From contig NZ_WHSB02000001.1 in assembly GCF_010994755.1 (NCBI RefSeq), positions 744,001 through 808,000 on the forward strand: a stretch of DNA of 64,000 nucleotides, written 5' to 3'. Made by a program: the position numbers and the translations under genes. This document shows, piece after piece, positions 9,057 through 16,755 of this stretch. The stretch comes from Shinella lacus (lineage in GTDB: Bacteria > Pseudomonadota > Alphaproteobacteria > Rhizobiales > Rhizobiaceae). A model generated the notes under the pieces. It saw only the letters and a list, made by a program, of their open reading frames with translations. It was not told where the DNA came from and did no database searches. Within the stretch, counting starts at the first letter, position 1. Each line of letters starts with the position of its first letter.

Positions 9057-10382
9057 CTAGGCGAAAAACCGGTTCTGCGGGCGGGAAAGCCCGAGGTGCT
9101 CGCGCAGCGTCGTGCCCTCGTAATCGCTGCGGAAAAGACCGCGTCGCTGCAGTTCGGGCACCAGCTTTTCGACAACGTCGTCAAGGCCCTGCGGCAGATA
9201 GGGGAAGACGACGTTGAAGCCGTCCGAACCCTCTTCCCACAGCCATGCAGCCATCTCGCCCGCCACAGTCTCGACCGTGCCGACGAAGGCCAGTCCGGCG
9301 TAACCGCCATGGCGCTGGGCGAGCTGGCGCACCGTCAGCCCCTCTTCCTCGGCAAGTTTCAGCACCTGCGCGCGGCCGGTCTTGCTGGCATTGGTCTGCG
9401 GGATCGGCGGCAGCGGCGCGTCGGGTTCGAAGCCCGATGCATCATGGCCAAGTGCTATGGAGAGCGACGCGATCGCGCTCTCGTAATGCACGAGGCTATC
9501 GAGCGCCAGGCGCTTTGCCCGCGCCTCCTCGACCGTATCGCCGATGACGACGAAGGCGGCCGGCAGGATCTTCAACGCGCCGGGCTCGCGGCCGACGGCG
9601 GCAAGCCGCCCCTTGATGTCGGCATAAAGGGCGCGGCCGGCGGCAAGATCACGCGGCGAACAGAAGACGACCTCGGCCGTCTCGGCCGCAAGCTGCCGCC
9701 CCGGCTCCGACTGTCCCGCCTGCACGATCACCGGCCAGCCCTGCGGTGGCCGCGCAATGTTGAGCGGGCCGCGAACCTTCAGTTCCGGCCCCGCATGGTC
9801 AAGAACGTGCAGGCGATCGGGATCGAAGAACAGGCCGCTTTCGACATCGCGGATGAAGGCATCATCGGCGAAGCTGTCCCACAGGCCGGTCACGACGTCG
9901 AAAAACTCCAGCGCCCGCGTGTAGCGCTCGCCATGCTCCACATGATCGTCCAGCCCGAAATTGCGCGCGGCATCCGGGTTCGAGGTCGTGACGATGTTCC
10001 ACCCTGCCCGCCCCCCGCTGATATGGTCGAGCGAGGCGAACCGCCGGGCGATATGATAGGGTTGCTCGAAGGTGGTGGACGCGGTCGCCACCAGGCCGAT
10101 CCGCTCGGTCACCGAAGCGAGCGCCGAAAGCAGCGTGAACGGCTCGAACGACGTGACGGTATGGCTGCGGCGCAGCGCCTCGATCGGCATGTTCAGCACG
10201 GCGAGATGGTCCGCCATGAAAAAAGCATCGAACTTTGCGGCCTCGAGCTTCAGCGCAAAGGATTTGAGGTGCTGGAAATTGAAGTTGGCATCCGGATAGC
10301 CCCCCGGATAGCGCCAAGCGCCCGTGTGGAGGCTGACCGGGCGCATGAAGGCACCAAGATGCAACCTCTTTTCAGGCTTCAT
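9057..10382 (-). CDS. LLM class flavin-dependent monooxygenase, NtaA/SnaA/DszA subfamily
   Basis: 441 residues from ATG 10382 with GGAG eight bases upstream (a GTG nine bases earlier has no ribosome site). Subfamily features: LHLGAFMRPVSLHTGAWRYP, AKFDAFFMADHLAVLN, GLVATASTTFEQPYHIARRF, LDHISGGRAGWNIVTT and GWPVIVQAGQSEPGRQLAAE. Members oxidise nitrilotriacetate, EDTA, dibenzothiophene sulfone or related sulfur/nitrogen compounds using FMNH2 from a separate reductase. It follows the FAD protein's neighbourhood and, with the SsuD-like gene at the window start, points to organosulfur or organonitrogen use. Confidence 0.9.
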   Translation of the reverse strand: MKPEKRLHLGAFMRPVSLHTGAWRYPGGYPDANFNFQHLKSFALKLEAAKFDAFFMADHLAVLNMPIEALRRSHTVTSFEPFTLLSALASVTERIGLVATASTTFEQPYHIARRFASLDHISGGRAGWNIVTTSNPDAARNFGLDDHVEHGERYTRALEFFDVVTGLWDSFADDAFIRDVESGLFFDPDRLHVLDHAGPELKVRGPLNIARPPQGWPVIVQAGQSEPGRQLAAETAEVVFCSPRDLAAGRALYADIKGRLAAVGREPGALKILPAAFVVIGDTVEEARAKRLALDSLVHYESAIASLSIALGHDASGFEPDAPLPPIPQTNASKTGRAQVLKLAEEEGLTVRQLAQRHGGYAGLAFVGTVETVAGEMAAWLWEEGSDGFNVVFPYLPQGLDDVVEKLVPELQRRGLFRSDYEGTTLREHLGLSRPQNRFFA

Positions 10383-10433
10383 GCCATGCACTCCATCTCG
10401 CGCGCGCTCCTGACGGAGATAATCCCTGCATCG

Positions 10434-10622
10434 TCAGGCCGCAAGCCGCTCGCCCGTCGAGAGATGCGAATGGACCGCCCCGCTCAGTTGGCCAAGCGTC
10501 GCAAACCGGCGCTGATCCAGATCGAAGACGTGAAACTTGACGGCGATGAACCGAAACAGCCCGTCTTCCGGCACCGCTATCCCAACGGGCACGCCCGCAT
10601 ATTCAATGGTTTGCTTGTTCAT
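10434..10622 (-). CDS. Small conserved-looking hypothetical protein (62 aa)
   Basis: 62 residues: an acidic/hydrophobic N-terminal half (GVPVGIAVPEDGLFRFIAVK) followed by FHVFDLDQRRFATLGQL and a His-containing tail. The pattern of a variable start, a central FIAVKFHVFDLD block and a terminal HSHL resembles small uncharacterised proteins I associate with rhizobia. No signal peptide, membrane segment or cysteines. The ribosome site is weak. It lies 51 bases upstream of, and in the same direction as, the NtaA-like gene. Function unknown. Confidence 0.6.
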   Translation of the reverse strand: MNKQTIEYAGVPVGIAVPEDGLFRFIAVKFHVFDLDQRRFATLGQLSGAVHSHLSTGERLAA

Positions 10623-10795
10623 GATGCAATATGTCCCGCTCTATCGCTGAAACGCCCGAAAGGGCTTTAGGAGGCACATTCAACGCGAAGGCAAGCACGA
10701 CACGACCAGCGGACAACAGCGCCACGACCATCGGCCACGGGCATCAAAACGGAAGTGGTCATCCTGTCTTCTCCGCGATTGTCGGGCCGATATTC

Positions 10796-10801
10796 TATAA
10801 T
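10796..10801 (+). promoter_or_regulatory. Perfect TATAAT -10 hexamer upstream of candidate sRNA
   Basis: TATAAT within an AT-rich stretch; the bases 17 upstream (around 10773-10778) are a poor -35. On its own it is weak evidence, but it sits about 115 bases before an intrinsic terminator on the same strand. Confidence 0.35.
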
Positions 10802-10807
10802 TTATAT

Positions 10808-10932
10808 GTACTATTTTCACCAATTCCGCTCAAGCTAAAATGCCGAAGCGATGGAAGAAAAATCCAACATTCTCCATTTTGCCGTTCACGATAGGAAGAT
10901 ATTTTCTCGATGCTGCTTACGCAGCGTTTTTT
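10808..10932 (+). ncRNA. Candidate small RNA (about 125 nt)
   Basis: Inferred from a -10 hexamer (10796-10801) followed by an intrinsic terminator on the plus strand (10912-10932) with no protein gene between. The interval contains single-stranded-looking pyrimidine stretches (TTCTCC at 10871-10876) that could pair with ribosome-binding sites. Neither neighbour explains a plus-strand terminator here, because both flanking genes run on the minus strand. No known sRNA family is recognised. Confidence 0.35.
10912..10932 (+). terminator. Intrinsic terminator
   Basis: Stem GCTGC/GCAGC with tetraloop TTAC, followed by G and six T residues. Orientation is plus; on the minus strand there is no T-run after the stem. 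Confidence 0.6.
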
Positions 10933-11013
10933 ACCGCGCACCGGCATTGAGGCGCAGCCGTCAAGGCGCTCCGCGATGGAATAGACAGCCGAACGATGCT
11001 CGGTCCGTTTAGT

Positions 11014-11778
11014 TCATTTCGCCAGATAACCGCCATCAGCTTCGAAGCAGGCGCCCGTTACGAAGGATGCGGCATCCGACAGCAGGAAGAGGATGACGTT
11101 GGTGATTTCGTCTGCCTGCCCGACGCGCTGCATGGGATGAAGGGCTGCCGCGGCCTGCCGCTTTTCATCGCTCAGATGGCCGAGCAGCGGCGTGTCGATG
11201 AAGCCCGGGGCGACGGCGTTGATGCGGATGCCCTGCCCCGCATGGTCGAGTGCCGCCGCTTTTGTGAAGCCGAGGACGCCGTGTTTTGCCGCGGTATAGG
11301 CAGGCTGGCCGGCAAAGCCGCGAAACCCCATGATGGAGGCGACATTGACGATGGAGCCGCCGCCGCGCTTGAGCATCGCTGGGATCTGATGTCGGACCGC
11401 GTTGAACACGCCTGTGAGGTTGACCGCGATAATCCTGTCCCATTGTTCGGCCGGATACTGCGCGGTCTCGCAGCGCGGCAGGTCGATGCCGGCGGAGTTG
11501 ACCGCAAGATCGAGGCCACCGAAATGTTCGACGCCTTGCGCGACCGCCGCCTCGACGCCCGCAAACGACGTGACGTCGAGTTCAAGAGGGAGGACGTCGT
11601 CGGAGCTCAAAGTCGCGGCGAAGCCGGCAAGCCGATCACCATCCCGGTCAGCGAGAACCAGTTTTGCACCGAGATCGGCAAGTCGGAGGGCCGTCGACGC
11701 ACCGATTCCGGAGGCGGCACCGGACACGAAGGCAACCTTGCCTGTGAAGGCGGCGGGATCGAAGAGAGGCGAAGTCAT
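11014..11778 (-). CDS. SDR family NAD(P)-dependent oxidoreductase
   Basis: 254 residues, the normal length for a classical short-chain dehydrogenase. Cofactor motif SGAASGIG near residues 19-26, NSAGI in place of the usual NNAGI, the catalytic Ser in IVNVASIMG, and Tyr/Lys in YTAAKHG. The C-terminal end GACFEADGGYLAK is standard. It oxidises or reduces an alcohol/ketone with NAD(P). The XRE-cupin regulator lies 30 bases upstream in the same direction, so they may be co-transcribed. Substrate unknown; a related SDR at 18007-18795 ends with the same GGYLAK. Confidence 0.92.
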   Translation of the reverse strand: MTSPLFDPAAFTGKVAFVSGAASGIGASTALRLADLGAKLVLADRDGDRLAGFAATLSSDDVLPLELDVTSFAGVEAAVAQGVEHFGGLDLAVNSAGIDLPRCETAQYPAEQWDRIIAVNLTGVFNAVRHQIPAMLKRGGGSIVNVASIMGFRGFAGQPAYTAAKHGVLGFTKAAALDHAGQGIRINAVAPGFIDTPLLGHLSDEKRQAAAALHPMQRVGQADEITNVILFLLSDAASFVTGACFEADGGYLAK

Positions 11779-11808
11779 GGCTGGCCTATCTGCCGCGGCG
11801 GACGCCGC

Positions 11809-12393
11809 CTATTTGTAGACGCCAACCCAGATGATGATGGCCGGCTCGGTTTTCGATGGGTTACGCGAACGGTAGGTCGAGGAGCGGTTGAAGCGGTAGC
11901 TGTCGCCCTCGAAGAGTTCGAACTTCTCCTCGTCCACCCAGAGTTCAAGCCGTCCCTTCTGGATGTAGCCATACTCGGCGCCGGCCGTCGGCACGTTCTT
12001 GGGTTCCGTCTCCAGGCCGGGCTCGAAGGTCGACATCATGAATTCGACGTCGGAATCGAGCTGCGGCGTCAGAAGCTCGGTTCGTGCGCCCCGGTGCAGC
12101 ATGAAGCGGCGCTGGCCGCCGCGCACGACGATGTCCTTTTCACGTTCCGCCTCCGGCTGCTTCTCCTCCAGGTCGACGAACCAGCTCATGGGCACGCCGA
12201 AGATCGTACAAGCGGCGTAAAGATCCTTCAACGTCGGCTGCGACAGACCGCGTTCGAGCTGGCTGATATAGCCCGTCGAACGGTTCAGTCCATCGGCGAG
12301 CTGCTGAATGGTAATGCGACGCGACCGCCGCAGTTCACGCAGCGTCTTGCCGACGTGATCGGGGGCCTGGGGCGCGGCGACGGGATTGCTCAT
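11809..12393 (-). CDS. XRE-family transcriptional regulator with C-terminal cupin domain
   Basis: 194 residues. Helix-turn-helix at about residues 15-70 (LRELRRSRRITIQQLADGLN, STGYISQLERGLSQPTL) and a cupin sensor domain in the second half (PTAGAEYGYIQKGRLELWVD, FELFEGDSYRFNRSSTYRSR). Such proteins bind DNA as dimers and sense a small ligand through the cupin barrel. It sits between SDR genes and probably controls this catabolic island. Two short inverted repeats upstream (12411-12420, 12439-12451) are candidate autoregulatory sites. Confidence 0.92.
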   Translation of the reverse strand: MSNPVAAPQAPDHVGKTLRELRRSRRITIQQLADGLNRSTGYISQLERGLSQPTLKDLYAACTIFGVPMSWFVDLEEKQPEAEREKDIVVRGGQRRFMLHRGARTELLTPQLDSDVEFMMSTFEPGLETEPKNVPTAGAEYGYIQKGRLELWVDEEKFELFEGDSYRFNRSSTYRSRNPSKTEPAIIIWVGVYK

Positions 12394-12410
12394 TGAAAAA
12401 CCCTGACAAG

Positions 12411-12451
12411 TTCACTTGAATGATGGAACTGGGCAAATACTTCATCGAAGT
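12411..12451. promoter_or_regulatory. Candidate operators upstream of the XRE-cupin gene
   Basis: Two short inverted repeats: TTCA-CT-TGAA at 12411-12420 and ACTTC-ATC-GAAGT at 12439-12451. On the minus strand a TTGACT hexamer overlaps the distal repeat. They lie 18-58 bases upstream of the regulator's ATG. Binding is inference. Confidence 0.35.
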
Positions 12452-12508
12452 CAACACGGACCGACCATTGTGGCCGCCCCAAAACAATTTGTCCCCATCT
12501 CAGGCGTT

Positions 12509-13276
12509 TCAGCCGAACGTTCCCGCCGTGGTGCCACCATCCAGCACATAGACCATACCATTGGCATAACTCGCCTGCGGAGACAGCAGATGACCGATGG
12601 CGTCGGCCACTTCTGCCGGTTGGGCAAAGCGGCCGAGCGGCACGCGGCGCTCGTAGAAAGCGCGATCGTAGACCTCGTCGCTGTCCTTCAAGAGGCTGTC
12701 GGCCATCGGCGTGTCGACGAAGCTCGGGCAGACGACGTTGCTTCGCAGCCCTTCCGGACCGTGATCGAGCGCCATGCAGCGGATCAGGCCGACCACGCCA
12801 TGCTTGGAGGCGCTGTAGGCGGCGTAACCGCGCGAGCCGCGCATGCCGGAATCGGAGCTGACCGCGACGAAGGCGGAGGCCGGGTTCTTCAAGAGATGGG
12901 GCACCGCATGCCGCGCCAGAAGGAACGGGCCGGTCAGATTGACGGCAATCGTGATCGCCCAGGTCTCGTCGGTCAGCGTCGTGACATCGCCTTTCCGGGC
13001 GACACCGGCGGCGGCAACCACGGCCGAGAGAAACCCATGCGCATCGACCGCACGCGCCACTGCGGCTGCGGCGTCAGCATCCGAGGAGGCGTCACCCGCC
13101 ACCTCAAGTGCGGCGGCGCCCTTGTTCCGGCACGCGCTGGCAACTTCGGACAGCGCCGATGCGTTGAGATCGAACAGCGTCAGCGCGGTCCCGCTTTTCG
13201 CAAGCCCGAGCGCCGTTGCCCGCCCGATCCCGGAGGCGGCGCCCGAGATCAGGATGGAGGTCTCGAATGTCGACAT
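12509..13276 (-). CDS. SDR family NAD(P)-dependent oxidoreductase
   Basis: 255 residues from ATG 13276 with AGGAGGAGA upstream. Cofactor motif SGAASGIGRA at residues 11-20, catalytic Ser in AVSSDSGMRG, Tyr/Lys in YSASKHG, and a C-terminal VLDGGTTAGTFG. The usual NNAG is replaced by AAAGVA, which still fits the fold. It starts 21 bases after the LivF-type ATPase gene, so it is probably the last gene of the liv-type operon and acts on the imported compound or its product. Confidence 0.92.
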   Translation of the reverse strand: MSTFETSILISGAASGIGRATALGLAKSGTALTLFDLNASALSEVASACRNKGAAALEVAGDASSDADAAAAVARAVDAHGFLSAVVAAAGVARKGDVTTLTDETWAITIAVNLTGPFLLARHAVPHLLKNPASAFVAVSSDSGMRGSRGYAAYSASKHGVVGLIRCMALDHGPEGLRSNVVCPSFVDTPMADSLLKDSDEVYDRAFYERRVPLGRFAQPAEVADAIGHLLSPQASYANGMVYVLDGGTTAGTFG

Positions 13277-13297
13277 GGATTCTCCTCCTGCCCGGTC

Positions 13298-14035
13298 TCA
13301 GGCGCCGAGATAGGCGGCCTTGAGGTCCGGATCGTTGAGCACATTGTTCGCGCCGCCCTCCACCGAGCAGCGGCCGGCATCGATGACATAGGCATAGTCC
13401 GCAATCTCAAGCGCCACTGCCGCGTTCTGCTCGACGACGATGAGGCTGATGCCCGACTTCGAGAGCGTGATGATGATCTCGAAGATCTGGTTGATGATTT
13501 TTGGCGCAAGGCCAAGCGAGGGCTCATCCAGCATCAAAAGCTCCGGCGTCGCCATCAGCGAGCGGCCGATCGCCAGCATCTGCTGTTGGCCGCCGCTCAT
13601 GCGGCTCGCCAGCGAATGACGCCGCTCCTTGAGCACCGGGAACATGTCGTAGACCTGGGTGCGGATCTCGTCGAAGCTGCGCCCGCGGTTCGAAATATAG
13701 CCGGCGAGCAGGTTTTCCTCCACCGTCAGGCGCTGGAGGATCTGCCGCCCTTCCGGGCAGTGGGCGACGCCGAGGCGGGTGATCTCCTCCGGCGGCAGGC
13801 CCTTGATCGGCCGGCCCTTGAATTCGATCTCGCCGGAATAGATCTGCGTCAGGCCGGAAATGGAGCGCAGCGTCGAGGTCTTGCCGGCGCCGTTTGCACC
13901 GATGATCGTGACGATCTCGCCGGCATTGACCTCCAGATCAATGCCGAACAATACCTGCGTTCGCCCGTAGCCCGCCTTGAGCCCGGCGACTTTGAGCAAG
14001 CTTGCGGATGTCGTCGAGTTCTTCCGTGGTTCCAA
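13298..14035 (-). CDS. Branched-chain amino acid type ABC transporter ATP-binding protein (LivF class)
   Basis: 245 residues if the TTG at 14035 is used; AGGAGG lies six bases before it. That AGGAGG also encodes part of LivG's conserved QEAYLG, so it may be coincidence, and a second TTG at 13999 would give 233 residues, nearer the family length. Walker A GANGAGKT, signature MSGGQQQMLAIGRSL, Walker B LLMLDEPSLGL, and the C-terminal KAAYLGA ending all match LivF. It overlaps the LivG gene by 62-98 bases. Confidence 0.88.
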   Translation of the reverse strand: MEPRKNSTTSASLLKVAGLKAGYGRTQVLFGIDLEVNAGEIVTIIGANGAGKTSTLRSISGLTQIYSGEIEFKGRPIKGLPPEEITRLGVAHCPEGRQILQRLTVEENLLAGYISNRGRSFDEIRTQVYDMFPVLKERRHSLASRMSGGQQQMLAIGRSLMATPELLMLDEPSLGLAPKIINQIFEIIITLSKSGISLIVVEQNAAVALEIADYAYVIDAGRCSVEGGANNVLNDPDLKAAYLGA

Positions 14036-14762
14036 GATAGGCCTCCTGCACTTTTTCGTTCGCGCGCACCAAATCCGGCGTGCCGGAGCAAAGCAGCTCG
14101 CCATAGTTCAAGACGTCGATCCGGTCCGAGATGGACATGACCAGGTCCATGTCATGCTCGACGAGGATGATCGCCCGGTCCGCGCGTTTCAGGCTGGCGA
14201 TCATCGCCGCCATGTCCTTCGTTTCGGTATGGTTGAGGCCAGCCGCCGGCTCGTCGAGCAGCACGATCGGCGCTTCCGTGACGAAGGCGCGCGCGAGTTC
14301 TAAGATCTTCTGGCGGCCATAGGGCAGATCGCCGGCCAGCACGTCGGCCACATCGGACAGATGGAACTGCGCCAGGCAGGCATGGCAGATTTCCAGCCGC
14401 TCGGCTTTGCTCAACCGTTTCGCACCCGTGAGGAAAGTCAGCCACGACTGCGGGAAGAAGCAGACTTCGAGATTCTCCAGCACCGTCATGCCGTCGAACA
14501 GGCGAAGGTTCTGATAGGTCCGCGATATGCCGAGTTGGGCGATGCGGTGTTTCGGCAGCGTGCTGAGAACCGAAGAACCCAGCTTTATCGTGCCCGACGT
14601 CACACTGTAGGAGCCGGCGACCATGTTGACGACGGTCGACTTTCCCGCGCCATTCGGCCCGATGATCGAATAGATCGAACCGACATCGAAGGACAGCGAC
14701 AGGTTCTTGATCGCGACGAGCGACCCGAAATGCTTGCTTACGTTTTCGAGGGCGAGAGCCAT
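13938..14762 (-). CDS. Branched-chain amino acid type ABC transporter ATP-binding protein (LivG class)
   Basis: 274 residues. Walker A GPNGAGKS at about residues 35-42, signature LPYGRQKILELARA, Walker B IVLLDEPAAGLNHTE, all typical of LivG. Most LivG proteins end shortly after EAYLG; this one continues about 30 residues (beginning TTEELDDIRKLAQSRRAQ) into the start of livF, so the tail may be an extension without a function of its own. It overlaps the LivM gene by 25 bases. Confidence 0.92.
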   Translation of the reverse strand: MALALENVSKHFGSLVAIKNLSLSFDVGSIYSIIGPNGAGKSTVVNMVAGSYSVTSGTIKLGSSVLSTLPKHRIAQLGISRTYQNLRLFDGMTVLENLEVCFFPQSWLTFLTGAKRLSKAERLEICHACLAQFHLSDVADVLAGDLPYGRQKILELARAFVTEAPIVLLDEPAAGLNHTETKDMAAMIASLKRADRAIILVEHDMDLVMSISDRIDVLNYGELLCSGTPDLVRANEKVQEAYLGTTEELDDIRKLAQSRRAQGGLRANAGIVRH

Positions 14763-15733
14763 AGGGTCCGGACCTTTCGAATGATGAAGCCGAGGTTGAA
14801 GCGGGGCGAGACGAGCCCGCCCGGGCGAAGCACGATGACGGTGACGAGAACGACGCCGTAGATCAGCAGGCGGTATTGCGCGGCGAAATGCAGGACTTCC
14901 GGCAGCACGACGAGCACCACGGCACCCGCGATGACACCGACGATATTGCCGACGCCGCCGATGATGATGATCAGCACGACGAGCAGCGATTCCTGGAAGG
15001 TGAAGCTTTCTGGGCTGACGAAGCGCTGGAACGAGCCGAAGATCACCCCGCCGGCGCCGCCGATTGCGGCACTCAACGCAAAGGCCAGCAGCTTGAGCGT
15101 CGTCGTGTTGATGCCAAGGCCGCGCACCACATCCTGGTCTTCGCGAAGCGCGCGCCAGGCTTTGCCAAGGATCGAGCGCTCCATGTAATAGACGCCGGCG
15201 CAGACGAGGACGGTCAACACGAGCAGCAGCCAGTAGAAATGTACCGGGCTGGTGAGCGGCAGGCCGAAGAGGTTCGCCCGGTCGAGGCCGGCAATGCCCT
15301 GTGGGCCGTTCGTGATGTCATCGGCATTGTTGATGGCGATGCGGATGATTTCGCCGAAGGAGAGCGTGACGATCGCGAGATAGTCACCGCGCAGCTTCAG
15401 CACCGGGAAACCCAGCAGTACGCCCGCAATCGCCCCGGCTGCCGCTCCGATGAACAGCACCACGATGAACGGCAGGTGGATATCGAACTGTCCGCTCGCC
15501 AGAAGCGCATAGGCATAAGCACCGACGGCATAGAAGGCGATGAAACCGAGGTCGAGCAGACCGGCATAACCGACCACAAGGTTCAGGCCGACGGCGAGGA
15601 TGATGTAGATCAGGATGCTGTCCACGACGCGGACATAGTAGGACGGCATGAACGGCACCAGTGACAGCAGCAGGACGCAAAGCGCCAGCACTGCGAGAAG
15701 GCCGAGCCGCCGGACGATCACCGAGTTCCCCAT
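14738..15733 (-). CDS. Branched-chain amino acid type ABC transporter permease (LivM class)
   Basis: 331 residues, strongly hydrophobic. Family marks: YIILAVGLNLVVGYAGLLDL, AFYAVGAYAYALL, VLKLRGDYLAIVTLSFGEII, ITNGPQGIAG and VIIIGGVGNIVGVIAGA type motifs near the C-terminus. It starts three bases after the LivH-type stop. It forms the channel with that subunit. Confidence 0.93.
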   Translation of the reverse strand: MGNSVIVRRLGLLAVLALCVLLLSLVPFMPSYYVRVVDSILIYIILAVGLNLVVGYAGLLDLGFIAFYAVGAYAYALLASGQFDIHLPFIVVLFIGAAAGAIAGVLLGFPVLKLRGDYLAIVTLSFGEIIRIAINNADDITNGPQGIAGLDRANLFGLPLTSPVHFYWLLLVLTVLVCAGVYYMERSILGKAWRALREDQDVVRGLGINTTTLKLLAFALSAAIGGAGGVIFGSFQRFVSPESFTFQESLLVVLIIIIGGVGNIVGVIAGAVVLVVLPEVLHFAAQYRLLIYGVVLVTVIVLRPGGLVSPRFNLGFIIRKVRTLWLSPSKT

Positions 15734-15736
15734 GGG

Positions 15737-16687
15737 TCAGTAATCCTTCTTTGCGACAGTCGTTTCTTCCGAGACCGTCTCGCCGAGCAGGCCGGCGGGC
15801 TTGAACAGAAGAACGAGGATGAGGACGGCGAAGGCAAAGACGTCACGATATTCCGTGCCGATATAGCCGAAGGAAAGGATGGGCAAAAAGGCCGTGCCGA
15901 ACACTTCAATCGCGCCGAGCAGGAAGCCGCCGAGCATGGCACCCGGAATGGAACCGATGCCGCCAAGAATGGCCGCGGTGAAGGCCTTCAGGCCGATGAC
16001 CGAGCCCATGGTCGGCTGCATGATGCCGTAGTAGGACGCGTACATGATGCCGGCCATGGCGCCGAGGCCGGGGCCGATGAAGAAGACGAGGCTGACGGCG
16101 CGATTGACGCGGATGCCGAGCAGGCTGGAGGTCGTCCAGCTTTCGGAGGCCGCGCGGATCCAGATGCCGAGGCGGGTGCCATTGACGAAGAGCGTGAGGC
16201 CCACCATCAGCAGGACCGCGGCGGCGAGGATGCCGACCTGCACGGTCGTGACCATTCCGCCCAGGGATTCGATCGGCGCGCTGGGCACGATGGCCGGAAA
16301 ATGCACGGGCTGCGGGCCGACGGTCACGCGCACGGCACTCTGCAAGACGATCGACATGCCAAGCGCGCTCAGCATCGGCGCAAGACGGCCATAGGCGCGC
16401 AGCGGCCGATAGGCGAAGCGTTCGATCGCAACGCCGAGAAGGCCGACGATGACGAAGCTCGCGACGATTGCGATGACGGAATCCAGCACCGGCGCCAGGC
16501 CACCCAGGCCAATGAGCCCGCTGAAAATGAACGTATAGACGTACGGGCCGAGCATGAAGAACTCCCCGTGGGCGAAGTTGATCAGCCGCATCACGCCATA
16601 GACCATCGTGTAGCCAAGGGCGATCAATCCGTAGATTGCGCCGATGGCGAGCGCGAAGATCAGCTGTTGAAGAAAATAGTCGAACAA
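15737..16687 (-). CDS. Branched-chain amino acid type ABC transporter permease (LivH class)
   Basis: 316 residues from a TTG start at 16687. Typical LivH sequence: LIALGYTMVYGVMRLINFAH, GEFFMLGPYVYTF, RPLRAYGRLAPMLSALGMSI, and AFTAAILGGIGSIPGAMLGG. It follows the binding-protein gene after a 68-base gap that contains a GC-rich hairpin. Confidence 0.92.
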   Translation of the reverse strand: MFDYFLQQLIFALAIGAIYGLIALGYTMVYGVMRLINFAHGEFFMLGPYVYTFIFSGLIGLGGLAPVLDSVIAIVASFVIVGLLGVAIERFAYRPLRAYGRLAPMLSALGMSIVLQSAVRVTVGPQPVHFPAIVPSAPIESLGGMVTTVQVGILAAAVLLMVGLTLFVNGTRLGIWIRAASESWTTSSLLGIRVNRAVSLVFFIGPGLGAMAGIMYASYYGIMQPTMGSVIGLKAFTAAILGGIGSIPGAMLGGFLLGAIEVFGTAFLPILSFGYIGTEYRDVFAFAVLILVLLFKPAGLLGETVSEETTVAKKDY

Positions 16688-16708
16688 GGGGGTCGCCTTT
16701 ATGACAAC

Positions 16709-16733
16709 GGGCCGGCACGGGCTGCGCCGGCCC
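16709..16733 (-). terminator. Intergenic hairpin between livK-type and livH-type genes
   Basis: Perfect eight-base stem GGGCCGGC/GCCGGCCC with a nine-base loop and no U-run. It may stabilise the upstream binding-protein message or attenuate readthrough into the permease genes, as in many ABC operons; not tested. Confidence 0.45.
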
Positions 16734-16755
16734 CATTGAACAATCGTCCGGCTGA

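Larger units (their letters stand above)
10623..11013. other. AT-rich intergenic region with candidate sRNA
   Basis: 391 bases without a convincing protein gene. An 87-codon plus-strand frame (10631-10894) has no ribosome site and no recognisable sequence. The centre is much richer in AT than the surroundings and carries a TATAAT hexamer and a plus-strand intrinsic terminator, listed separately as a candidate small RNA. Confidence 0.6.

Noticed and set aside
10631-10894. 87-codon frame in the AT-rich gap
   Set aside because: No ribosome site, no similarity I recognise, and composition unlike nearby genes; kept only as part of the sRNA discussion.
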